Assembly: GCA_017394805.1 (NCBI GenBank)
Contig: JAFPXC010000016.1
Coordinates: forward strand, 1-34,591
Length of the DNA stretch: 34,591 bases
Direction: 5' to 3'
Source: Clostridia bacterium
GTDB taxonomy: Bacteria > Bacillota > Clostridia > Christensenellales > CAG-1252
Shown here: one piece after another, positions 15,133 through 22,476 of the stretch
Numbering within the stretch: the first letter of the stretch is position 1
How the letters are laid out: each line of letters starts with the position of its first letter
Translations under genes and position numbers: made by a program
Notes under the pieces: model-generated
The model's database searches: none
Told to the model about the DNA's origin: nothing
Seen by the model: the letters and a program-made list of their open reading frames with translations, nothing else

Positions 15133-15165
15133 GCATACCGTGTACACGGAGTACACTGGGTATAC
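15133..15165. repeat. Hairpin, third member of the CGTAC family
   Basis: GCATACC-GTGTAC pairs with GTACAC-TG-GGTATAC around ACGGA. The core GTGTAC/GTACAC differs from copy 1 (ACGTAC/GTACG) by paired changes, so the stem, not the sequence, is kept. Confidence 0.65.
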
Positions 15166-15272
15166 TTCCCCTCGTTTGCACACCCTCTCATTCATCTCTT
15201 TTACGCAAAAATCCCGTCGAAATGAAGTCCTTTTTCGCTTGTACTTGAACAGTTTAAGCGCTATATGGTATC

Positions 15273-15311
15273 AAAAAAGCACCGACGTACCGGGGGTATT
15301 CGGTGCTTTTT
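15273..15311. terminator. Bidirectional terminator beyond trpB
   Basis: AAAAAAGCACCGA (15273-15285) pairs with TCGGTGCTTTTT (15300-15311). It serves the minus-strand trpB transcript and also blocks read-through from the guaA side. Confidence 0.85.
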
Positions 15312-15319
15312 CCCACAAC

Positions 15320-15408
15320 CCATTCGCTTGCGAATGGATTTCACCTGACGAAGTCAGATTTCTCCCGCCGTAGGCGGATTTCTCCCACGCGAAGCGTGGA
15401 TTTCTCCC
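15320..15408. repeat. Array of four mini-hairpins with ATTTCTC/ATTTCAC spacers
   Basis: Four short inverted repeats follow one another. They are CCATTCG/CGAATGG (15320-15337), CTGAC-GAA-GTCAG (15345-15357), CCGCC-GTA-GGCGG (15365-15377) and CCACGC-GAA-GCGTGG (15385-15399). Each is separated by 7 nt reading ATTTCTC or ATTTCAC. The arms differ from unit to unit while the spacer is constant. The array starts right after the trpB stop codon on the minus strand and lies between it and the terminator. A related array is at 25845-25980. Confidence 0.8.
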
Positions 15409-15412
15409 TTTT

Positions 15413-16783
15413 CTACTCGACTTTCGGCAATCCCGCGCGGCCTTTCGCCAAATCCTCGTCGGTGGGAATGTAGTCGCTCATTTCGCCGTCGTTGAACTTT
15501 TGATAGGCGACCATATCGAAGTAACCCGTGCCGGTGAGACCGAAGACGATGGTCTTGGCTTCGCCCGTTTCCTTGCACTTCATCGCCTCGTCGATGGCCA
15601 CTCGGATGGCGTGCGAACTTTCGGGCGCGGGCAAGATGCCTTCCACTCTGGCGAATTGCTCGGCCGCCTTGAACACTTCGGTCTGTTCGACCGCGCGCGC
15701 TTCCATCAAGCCTTGGTCGTACAATTCGGACAAGGTGGTGGTCATGCCGTGGTAACGTAGGCCGCCCGCGTGGTTGGCGGAGGGAATAAAGGACGAGCCC
15801 AAGGTGTACATCTTGGCCAAGGGGCACACCTTGCCCGTGTCACAGAAGTCGTAGGCGTACACGCCGCGCGTAAAGGAAGGACAGCTGGCGGGTTCCACGG
15901 CGATGATGCGGTAGTCGGCTTTGCCTTGCAGTTTCTCCGCCATAAAGGGCGCGATGAGGCCGCCCAAATTGCTGCCGCCGCCCGCGCAACCGATGATCAT
16001 ATCGGGCACGATGCCGTATTTATCCAAGGCCGTCTTGGTCTCCAACCCGATGACGGATTGGTGCAGCAGCACTTGGTTCAGGACGCTGCCCAGCACGTAG
16101 CGGTATCCCTCGGTGCCCACGGCCACTTCCACGGCCTCGGATATGGCGCAACCCAGCGAGCCCGTCGTGCCGGGGAACTCTTGCAGTATCTTGCGGCCGA
16201 TATTGGTCGTATTGGAGGGGGAGGGCGTCACGTTGGCGCCGTAGGTGCGCATCACTTCACGGCGGAAGGGTTTTTGCTCGTAGCTCACCTTCACCATGAA
16301 GACCTTGCAGTCCAGCCCGAAGTAACTACACGCCATACTCAAAGCGGTGCCCCATTGTCCCGCGCCCGTCTCGGTGGTGACTCCTTTCAGCCCTTGCTTC
16401 TTGGCGTAGTAGGCTTGGGCGATGGCCGAGTTCAACTTGTGCGAACCCGAAGTATTGTTGCCCTCGAACTTATAGTAGATTTTGGCGGGCGTGCCCAACG
16501 CTTTTTCCAAGCAGTAGGCGCGCACCAAAGGAGCGGGGCGGTACATCTTGTAGAAGTCGCGTATTTCTTGCGGAATGTCGATGTAGGGCGTGGTCTCGTC
16601 CAGTTCCTGCTTCACCAATTCCTCGCAGAAGACCGCCGACAATTCCTCGGCCGTCATGGGTTTCAGCGTGCCCGGGTTGAGCAAAGGCGCGGGCTTTTTG
16701 GCCATAAACGCCCGTAGGTTCAGCCATTGTTGGGGTATATCCTTTTCTTCTAGATAGATTTTATACGGTATTTCGTTGTTCAT
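15413..16783 (-). CDS. trpB: Tryptophan synthase beta chain, TrpB2 type
   Basis: This 456-residue PLP enzyme has the TrpB2 N-terminal extension (about 80 residues longer than TrpB1), with YRPAPLVRA in the substrate region. NNTSGSHKLNSA carries the PLP lysine (K116), and GCAGGGSNLGG is the phosphate-binding loop. TrpB2 enzymes condense indole with serine and often act without TrpA, salvaging free indole. No trpA or other trp gene is nearby, which supports this. AAGGAG precedes the ATG. Expression is controlled by a Trp-type T-box upstream. Confidence 0.95.
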   Translation of the reverse strand: MNNEIPYKIYLEEKDIPQQWLNLRAFMAKKPAPLLNPGTLKPMTAEELSAVFCEELVKQELDETTPYIDIPQEIRDFYKMYRPAPLVRAYCLEKALGTPAKIYYKFEGNNTSGSHKLNSAIAQAYYAKKQGLKGVTTETGAGQWGTALSMACSYFGLDCKVFMVKVSYEQKPFRREVMRTYGANVTPSPSNTTNIGRKILQEFPGTTGSLGCAISEAVEVAVGTEGYRYVLGSVLNQVLLHQSVIGLETKTALDKYGIVPDMIIGCAGGGSNLGGLIAPFMAEKLQGKADYRIIAVEPASCPSFTRGVYAYDFCDTGKVCPLAKMYTLGSSFIPSANHAGGLRYHGMTTTLSELYDQGLMEARAVEQTEVFKAAEQFARVEGILPAPESSHAIRVAIDEAMKCKETGEAKTIVFGLTGTGYFDMVAYQKFNDGEMSDYIPTDEDLAKGRAGLPKVE

Positions 16784-16855
16784 AATTCGTTCTCCTTTTC
16801 GTTTCGTCGGTTGGGCGCCGTTGTCGGCTGCCGTCTTTCGGTTGAGGTTGGGTTG

Positions 16856-16924
16856 CTACGCCTCGGCGTCCTCGCCGCAGGCCGTGGCTTTTCGCCATCG
16901 AAACACGCTTTCTTCGTTTTTCAT
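16856..16924 (-). CDS. 22-codon ORF in the trpB leader
   Basis: Between the T-box terminator and trpB, an ATG at 16924 is preceded by GTAGGAGGTGTACG, an almost perfect ribosome-binding site at good distance. The 22-residue product starts MKNEESVFRW and contains one Trp codon (codon 10). It ends 72 bp before trpB, which has its own ribosome-binding site. It may be a tiny regulatory or structural peptide, or a former trpB start. Nothing in its sequence suggests a function. Confidence 0.5.
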   Translation of the reverse strand: MKNEESVFRWRKATACGEDAEA

Positions 16925-16938
16925 CGTACACCTCCTAC

Positions 16939-17183
16939 AAAAAAGCCCCAAAGAGCCTTTGCCCTTTGGGACGATAATGCTACCGCGGTGCCACCCAAAT
17001 TGACCTCTATGGTCCACTTATTGCGGTTCTTTCACGGAAACCACCCGTCGATTGCTACTGACCTTGCGGCGTTCGTTCGCCCTCGGAAGCCCATTCGACC
17101 CCGTGTATTGACCGCAATCCCACCGCCTGCGGCTCTCTTGCAACATTGACGAAGCCTACTATTCTTCCTCATCGGTTTATAGT
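16939..17183 (-). promoter_or_regulatory. T-box riboswitch, tRNA-Trp specific
   Basis: On the minus strand the T-box GGGTGGCACCGCGG (16996-16983) is intact. It is followed by terminator CCCAAAG...CTTTGGG with GCTTTTTT. Stem I base is GGAAG (17168-17164) with CTTCC (17089-17085). The internal loop shows AGTA (17160-17157) opposite GAA (17096-17094), the usual S-turn, placing the specifier codon at 17093-17091: UGG, tryptophan. GAAAGAACCGC lies before the antiterminator. Uncharged tRNA-Trp should turn on trpB. Confidence 0.93.
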
Positions 17184-17186
17184 TCG

Positions 17187-17216
17187 ATTATACCAACATT
17201 CCAAAACCCAAGTCAA
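17187..17216 (-). promoter_or_regulatory. Promoter of the T-box/trpB transcript
   Basis: On the minus strand: TTGACT (17216-17211), 18-bp spacer, TATAAT (17192-17187), just upstream of the T-box leader. The remaining stretch to the next promoter (17217-17418) shows no gene. Confidence 0.75.
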
Positions 17217-17418
17217 ACGAAAAACGGGGGTGCGGCAACATTTTTCAAAAATCCCTCCGCCCCGCAGAAACCGCCGAATGGCGTGAGAACCTGCGCTTTG
17301 GGCGGCGCATCCGTTGCGTTCGCGTTGGACGACGACGGCAGTTCGCGGCCCCGGTCGTTTTCGGTTTCCGAAACGGGCGAATGTTTGCTCGAATCGCTCA
17401 CTTTTATATAAATGCGTA

Positions 17419-17447
17419 TTGACGAAAATCGTTTTTTATGCTATTAT
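17419..17447 (+). promoter_or_regulatory. Promoter of the protease-VWA-kinase-phosphatase cluster
   Basis: TTGACG (17419-17424), 17-bp spacer, TATTAT (17442-17447), about 50 bp before the first gene. Confidence 0.7.
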
Positions 17448-17497
17448 AACAAGTGGACGCACAAGCGCGTCGCAACGATTACGAAGGGAAAGGAAGC

Positions 17498-18337
17498 ATG
17501 ATTCAGCGCACTATTCATTTCACGCCGCAGCAATACAAGAATTTCCAAGCGAGAGCGGGGCGTGTTTTCGTTGCGCGGTGCTCGTTCGCTCAGGTGCAGG
17601 CCGAGGTTCGCCGCGCCTCTACGATTGCGGAGCTTGAGCACATTGCCCTTCGGTACGATATGTGCGACCATTGCGATTTCAAGGCGTTTCACCCCGAATT
17701 TGCGCGTGCGCTGGTGGAGGCGATGGCTTCCGTTTTATATCGTTATCCGCGGCTTCGCGCCAAAATGAGCTTCGTCGGCAGCAAGGACGGGCTCATTTTC
17801 GTATTGCAGAAGTTGGCCGTTTTGGATGCCTACTACGTTCGGCGTTTTGCGTTGAACGACGTGTGTTCGGACAAAGACTTGGAGTATATGGCCAGTTCCG
17901 GCCTCATCATGATAGACAACACCACCTACGAGCGCATTCCCGGCGCAGGCAACGTCCTCGCACAGGCGCTTACCTTGCATGGACTTTTGGACGCCATGCT
18001 GTTGGACGAGGAGGACTTTGGCTTGTTCGGCTACGCCCGCACCAAGCGGGACTTGGCGGACGGCTCCCAGCCCAAAGGGTGCACCGCGCCCATCTCCATA
18101 TTCTATCACGAAGTCGGGCATTTGCTGGACTATCTATGCGGCGTCAACTCCGATCCGACTTTCCGCCGCTATTACGAGGGGTTCAGCAAGGACCAAATCA
18201 AAAGGGGCGTCTCCGAGTACGCGGCGACCAACGCCTGCGAGTTTTTCGCCGAGGCGTTTGCCGAATATATGTGCAGTCCCAGTCCCAGACCGATAGCTCG
18301 CTACGTAGGCGAGTATATTCAAAGGAAATACAAATAA
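17498..18337 (+). CDS. Cytosolic lethal-factor-like zinc metalloprotease
   Basis: This 279-residue protein has no signal peptide or membrane span. Near the C-terminus is the zinc-protease motif HEVGH (H204-H208). 40-48 residues later comes EFFAEAFAEYM (E248-E256), where E252 is the likely third zinc ligand. HExGH followed by EFFAEAF at this spacing is the pattern of the anthrax toxin lethal-factor (ATLF-like) catalytic domain and its relatives. The first 190 residues are an unrecognised helical region with MCDHCDF. ATG 17498 follows AAGGGAAAGGAAGC. The next gene starts 21 bp downstream, so it heads the VWA/kinase cluster. Its target is unknown; an effector role is plausible. Confidence 0.8.
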   Translation: MIQRTIHFTPQQYKNFQARAGRVFVARCSFAQVQAEVRRASTIAELEHIALRYDMCDHCDFKAFHPEFARALVEAMASVLYRYPRLRAKMSFVGSKDGLIFVLQKLAVLDAYYVRRFALNDVCSDKDLEYMASSGLIMIDNTTYERIPGAGNVLAQALTLHGLLDAMLLDEEDFGLFGYARTKRDLADGSQPKGCTAPISIFYHEVGHLLDYLCGVNSDPTFRRYYEGFSKDQIKRGVSEYAATNACEFFAEAFAEYMCSPSPRPIARYVGEYIQRKYK

Positions 18338-18358
18338 AATCTTAAGGAGGATTTTACT

Positions 18359-19087
18359 ATGGATAGCAACACCCCACAAACCAATAGAAACGTAGACATC
18401 GTTTTTTGTCTCGACGGCACCGGCAGTATGTCGCCTTGCCTCGATATGGTGAAGCAAAATGCTCAAAAATTCTATCAGGACCTTTTGGAAAAATTGACTT
18501 TGGAGTACAATTCCAGCGTTGACGATATTTGCATCAAAGTCATTGTCTTCCGCGATTATTTGGATGACGGCGATCATGCTATGATTGAGAGCGAGTGGTT
18601 CGATATGACCGCCGGGGACACGGACAAATACGAGGCGTTTCTCAAAGGCATCGTGGCCGAAGGCGGCGGTGTGTCTTTGGAAGAGAACGGATTGGAGGCG
18701 CTCTATTATGCTATGGCGACCGACTGGAATGCCAGAAATCCCAAAGACCGTCAGGTAATCGTGTTGTTTACGGACGCGGATGCGTTGGATTTGATGGATG
18801 CCCAACGCAAGGGGTTGCCTAACTATCCCCAAAACATGGTGGATCGCGATGGCCTCGTGTCCATGTGGGAATGCATTTTGCCTCCGTTTATGGCACAGGG
18901 AGACCTCAAATTGCAAAAGAAATGTAAGCGTTTGGTGATGTATGCTCCTGCCGGCACCAAATATGAGGATTTGGCGAAAGACCTCAATCGCAGTCAATTC
19001 ATTCCCGTCGATCTTTCCGCCGGTTTGGGCGATTTGAACTTCGATGATGTAATCAGAATTATTGCATCGTCGATTTCTTCGGTCTGA
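18359..19087 (+). CDS. VWA-domain protein 1 (TerY-like)
   Basis: The 242-residue product is essentially a single von Willebrand A domain. The MIDAS metal motif is D19-G-T21-G-S23, a DxTxS variant of DxSxS, after the first strand VDIVFCLD. A further acidic site is VLFTDADAL, and GGGVSLEENGLEAL holds the second MIDAS region. It is clearly paralogous to the VWA at 20125-20817: both have S-M-x-P-C, FYQDLL/FYREVV and K-D-R-Q-V-I blocks. No transmembrane segment or signal peptide is present. It is 21 bp downstream of the protease gene behind AAGGAGGA. It probably acts as a metal-dependent adaptor. Confidence 0.9.
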   Translation: MDSNTPQTNRNVDIVFCLDGTGSMSPCLDMVKQNAQKFYQDLLEKLTLEYNSSVDDICIKVIVFRDYLDDGDHAMIESEWFDMTAGDTDKYEAFLKGIVAEGGGVSLEENGLEALYYAMATDWNARNPKDRQVIVLFTDADALDLMDAQRKGLPNYPQNMVDRDGLVSMWECILPPFMAQGDLKLQKKCKRLVMYAPAGTKYEDLAKDLNRSQFIPVDLSAGLGDLNFDDVIRIIASSISSV

Positions 19088-19100
19088 TGGTCTCTGTTGT

Positions 19101-19138
19101 CGGGCGATGTAACTTCGGTTGCATTGCCCGCTTTTGTT
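19101..19138 (+). terminator. Imperfect hairpin between VWA 1 and VWA 2
   Basis: CGGGC (19101-19105) pairs with GCCCG (19126-19130), extended by ATG/CAT and AAC/GTT around a TTCG loop with single mismatches; CTTTTGTTT follows. It may partly terminate, lowering expression of the downstream genes. No clear promoter was found in 19139-19248. Confidence 0.5.
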
Positions 19139-19248
19139 TCCAATACCCCTTATGGGAGTAATGCCGAATGATTTCAAAAGATATCGTTCGAGGTATTTGC
19201 CCAATTTATGCGGGCTGATAATTTTGTATTATCTTACGGAGGAAAAAG

Positions 19249-20115
19249 ATGGAAGATAAAAAGTATGTAAAAGTATATTGTAAAAAGGCCAATAAATACG
19301 GTCTGGTTACTATCGAGAAGAGCAATGGCTATGACAAAATCACCAATTTCTATGAGATAGACGACGCCACGGCTGCCGAAATTAAGACCTCGTTCGAGGG
19401 CAATTTGCCCGAGGTGTCTATGTACCTTAAACCCAATGCCGTAGATGGTACGCGCACGCCCCGTAGTATGGACAAGTCGCGCCAATGCCCCGTAAAGAAA
19501 GGCGAACTGTGGTATCAATGCATCTATTGCTCGGCTTTGGAAATCAGCAATACGACAGCCGCTTCTGCTTGCGAGATCTATTTCCTTATGGACGAGTCAG
19601 GCAGTATGGAGCACCGTGACCGCAAGGAAGGTGCTGCGGCCGTGTCCAAATTGGTGCAATCGCTATCGGGCGCAGGCAACGTGTACAGTTTTGTCGCTTG
19701 GGGTTCGGACGCGGGCTACGTGTTTCAGAACTCCACAAATGCCGTCGAAATCAATCGTGCTTCCCAATTGTACGTGGATGGCCTCACGGGGCATAGCGGT
19801 TCGACGGATGCCGCCGAGGCATTCCGTTATATTGCGTCGGATGTGGCTCGTGCCCAAAAGCCCGTGCGTATTATTTTTGTAACGGACGGCTACTTCGACG
19901 ACGAAAACGAGGCGGTTCGCGAACGCGATAGATTACTTGCCTCCAACCGCAACGTGGAGATTTTGGCCATAGGCATTACCGGTGCCAGCCAGTCTTCTCT
20001 TAGTCGAATCGGCACCGTGCCCGCCTTCTCCAAGGTGGTGGGCGGTAGTTCCGCATTGACCAGCACGTTCGAACAGATTGCCGAGACGCTCAAAAAGAAT
20101 GGCAACAATTTTTAG
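19249..20115 (+). CDS. VWA-domain protein 2 with an N-terminal Cys motif
   Basis: This 288-residue protein has two parts. The first 100 residues form a separate domain ending in a zinc-finger-like cysteine set, C80, C91 and C94 (QCPVKKGELWYQCIYC). Residues about 107-285 are a VWA domain with a canonical MIDAS, D115-E-S117-G-S119, the conserved GHSGSTDAAEAF and a VTDGYFDDE strand end. It differs clearly from the paralogous VWA proteins on either side and looks most like TerY-type VWA domains. AGGAGG lies upstream. The next gene starts 9 bp after its stop. Confidence 0.88.
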   Translation: MEDKKYVKVYCKKANKYGLVTIEKSNGYDKITNFYEIDDATAAEIKTSFEGNLPEVSMYLKPNAVDGTRTPRSMDKSRQCPVKKGELWYQCIYCSALEISNTTAASACEIYFLMDESGSMEHRDRKEGAAAVSKLVQSLSGAGNVYSFVAWGSDAGYVFQNSTNAVEINRASQLYVDGLTGHSGSTDAAEAFRYIASDVARAQKPVRIIFVTDGYFDDENEAVRERDRLLASNRNVEILAIGITGASQSSLSRIGTVPAFSKVVGGSSALTSTFEQIAETLKKNGNNF

Positions 20116-20124
20116 GAGGTTACT

Positions 20125-20817
20125 ATGTCCAATATGCCGATAACAGAGAGAAAAATAGATATCGTTATGTGCATCGACGCCACCAGCAGTATGGGGCCGT
20201 GCATCGACAATGTGCGCAATCACGCCAAATCCTTCTATCGGGAAGTGGTCAACAAGATGCAGACGGAGTATGCCAGCACGGTTACCGAATTGCGCATTCA
20301 GGTTATTACGTTCCGTGATTTGGAGTGCGACGTGGATGCCATCCAACAAAGTGAATTCTTCGAGTTGCCCTCCGATACCGACCTCTTCGAGCGCTATCTC
20401 AACAGTATTACACCCCGTGGCGGCGGTGACTACAAGGAGAGCGGTTTGGAGGCCTTGTATAAGGCCATGACTACCCGCTGGACTGCTCGGGGCGCCAAGG
20501 ACCGTCAGGTCATATTGCTTTTTACGGATGCGGATGCCATCGGGTTTGATGAGAAGCGCAATCGTACGGGCTATCCCAATGAATGCGACGAATCCACGTT
20601 CCTTATGACGTGGAATTGCCAGCGCGGCAATCTCAATACTTTGACCGACCGTAGCAAGCGCTTGCTGATGTATGCGCCCGATAATACGAAGTATTCGGAG
20701 ATTGTTCGATATATGAAACGTAGCATACACAGGAGCGTTGTGCCGCAAAACGGTATGGCGGACGTCGGGTTTGACGACATCATTAAGATGCTGTGTGCAA
20801 GTGCCAGTTCCAACTAA
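20125..20817 (+). CDS. VWA-domain protein 3, paralogue of VWA 1
   Basis: This 230-residue single-domain VWA protein has MIDAS D18-A-T20-S-S22, then GGGDYKESGLEALYKAM and LLFTDADAIGFD. It aligns along its length with VWA 1 (18359-19087), so the two derive from a duplication but have diverged well. It sits 9 bp after VWA 2 with TAGGAGGT, and 21 bp before the kinase gene. A soluble adaptor or substrate of the kinase/phosphatase pair is the simplest reading. Confidence 0.9.
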   Translation: MSNMPITERKIDIVMCIDATSSMGPCIDNVRNHAKSFYREVVNKMQTEYASTVTELRIQVITFRDLECDVDAIQQSEFFELPSDTDLFERYLNSITPRGGGDYKESGLEALYKAMTTRWTARGAKDRQVILLFTDADAIGFDEKRNRTGYPNECDESTFLMTWNCQRGNLNTLTDRSKRLLMYAPDNTKYSEIVRYMKRSIHRSVVPQNGMADVGFDDIIKMLCASASSN

Positions 20818-20838
20818 GCAACAACGAGGTATTCAACA

Positions 20839-22461
20839 ATGCAATATCATAAGAAATATGAAATAGAGCCGTCTTTTATCAAGGACGGCGCTGCGAATTG
20901 GCATACAACGGGCAACGGCGAGTTTATCTTGTGTACGCATAGGGGGAATCGCTACTTTGTCAAGCGTTTTGCTTTCGGTCCTCGGTATCCCTCCAAGAGT
21001 CTGCCTGCGCCCGTATACGCGCAGTATATGGCGGAGGCCGGTCGACTGGAAAACAAGCAAAAAGAAATCAATACGCGTTTTAAGAAGCAAGGATTTTCGT
21101 TCGACAAAGATCACATTGTTATAGAGGAAGACAACTTTTGGGACGATGATACCAATATGTTCGTCACCGTCACGCGCTTCGTGCCCAACGGCTTGCCCGA
21201 CGACAACGATTTCAGTACGTTGAGCCAAGCGGACTTTATGGCGCTTTGTATGGATATGGCAGAGTTGATTCGCAAGGCGCACGCGGCGGGTGTAACGCAC
21301 GGCGACCTCAAGGAGAAGAACTTCTTTTTCTCCCAACAGGGTGGGAAAACCGTGCCCTATCTTATCGACTTTGATTTGTCCTATCCCAGCGATTACGGCG
21401 TCAAACCGCTTGCGGACGGCACGTCCTATTTCGCCGAAGGCGCTCCTTTTTCCGCGGGTTACGAGAGCCCCGAGTTGTATATCTACAACAAGCAATACGA
21501 CGACGATCCCGATTTGATGGATCCCAAAACCATTACGGACAAGACCGACGTCTTTACGTTGGGCATCGTGTTCCACAAGATGTGGACGCGCCAGTTCCCC
21601 ATGTCGGGCGGTTCGGCGGGTTCTTTCGGTCAAGCCGTTTACGAGGACAGTCCCGTGGTGATCGATCCCAAGTTCAACTTCGAAATCGGTCCCGCCAACG
21701 GCAACAAGTTTTCTATGTTGTTACAATGGATGTTTCTCAAGGATTCGACCAAGCGTCCCACGGCCGACCAAGTGTTGGACGTCCTGCGGGACAAGTTGGA
21801 CGTGACGGACTTTTTCGAGGTGCCCGGCGCCCCGCAAATATTCGAAACAGAACCGCACGACGTACACAAGAATGCCATTACGCTCCTCACCAAGGATGAA
21901 CTCAAGGCAAAAGATGTCAAGGTATTCCAAAAGGTGACGCGCGGCGGTCAATATCTCTATCAAGTCAAGTTGAAAGACGGCACCGATTTGGTGCTTGACG
22001 TCAACCAATTGGTTGAAAAGGGCTATGCCACCGCCAAGAATTCCTCTTTGGATGAGTTGTGGGAAGCCGACGCCGAGAAATACGAATATGTCTCCGCGGA
22101 CGAAATCGCCAAGTTGGGCGTTACGTCCATTGAGCGCCGAGCGGTGTTATATCGCAAGTTCTATTGTATTTCCTATCGCTCCGGCACCACAAGGACGGGG
22201 AGTGGGGGTGATTTATTCCGCGAAGGCATCGTCAAGAAAAAAGTCGTCCCCGTAGCTGCCGTTGCGTCTTCGGACGCCCCGTGGCCCGAGCATGGCATAC
22301 AATACGACGCCGAAGCCATGGGACGGCGCAAAGTCACCAAGGTGGAGCGCGTTATGGATGGCGGCGATCACAAATATCGCATCACTATGACCAACGCGGA
22401 CGGCACCATCGAACGCGTCGTAGACGCCAAATTTATGAAAATGATGGGCTATATTAAATAG
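20839..22461 (+). CDS. Ser/Thr protein kinase with a duplicated C-terminal domain
   Basis: The 540-residue protein carries a eukaryote-like kinase domain (about 15-320). It has beta-3 lysine K42 (RYFVKRF), catalytic loop H154-G-D156-L-K158-E-K-N161, metal-binding DFD (D177) in place of DFG, SPE (E212) in place of APE, and KTDVFTLGIVFHKMW in helix F. The glycine-rich loop is poor. The C-terminal region holds two copies of a domain of about 40 residues (361-397 and 498-540) sharing K-V, G-G, Y, D-G-T, V-D and G-Y, perhaps small beta modules. No membrane span is present. It sits between VWA 3 and a PP2C gene, which should reverse its action. Confidence 0.92.
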   Translation: MQYHKKYEIEPSFIKDGAANWHTTGNGEFILCTHRGNRYFVKRFAFGPRYPSKSLPAPVYAQYMAEAGRLENKQKEINTRFKKQGFSFDKDHIVIEEDNFWDDDTNMFVTVTRFVPNGLPDDNDFSTLSQADFMALCMDMAELIRKAHAAGVTHGDLKEKNFFFSQQGGKTVPYLIDFDLSYPSDYGVKPLADGTSYFAEGAPFSAGYESPELYIYNKQYDDDPDLMDPKTITDKTDVFTLGIVFHKMWTRQFPMSGGSAGSFGQAVYEDSPVVIDPKFNFEIGPANGNKFSMLLQWMFLKDSTKRPTADQVLDVLRDKLDVTDFFEVPGAPQIFETEPHDVHKNAITLLTKDELKAKDVKVFQKVTRGGQYLYQVKLKDGTDLVLDVNQLVEKGYATAKNSSLDELWEADAEKYEYVSADEIAKLGVTSIERRAVLYRKFYCISYRSGTTRTGSGGDLFREGIVKKKVVPVAAVASSDAPWPEHGIQYDAEAMGRRKVTKVERVMDGGDHKYRITMTNADGTIERVVDAKFMKMMGYIK

Positions 22462-22476
22462 CAAGAGAGGAGTTCT

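Larger units (their letters stand above)
14712..15412. repeat. Repeat-rich intergenic region between guaA and trpB
   Basis: These 700 bp hold no convincing gene. They contain the guaA terminator hairpin, two further hairpins of the same design (cores at 14906 and 15140), a 49-bp exact direct repeat (14798-14846 and 15032-15080), a bidirectional terminator (15273-15311) and an array of mini-hairpins (15320-15408). Several short open frames here consist of this repeat material and lack ribosome-binding sites. Confidence 0.8.

Noticed and set aside
14708..15373. Several short ORFs between guaA and trpB as peptide genes
   Set aside because: They consist of the repeated hairpin and spacer sequences, lack ribosome-binding sites and share no coding signal.
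15320..15408. CRISPR array
   Set aside because: The constant part is only 7 nt and the variable parts are self-complementary hairpins; no cas genes are present.
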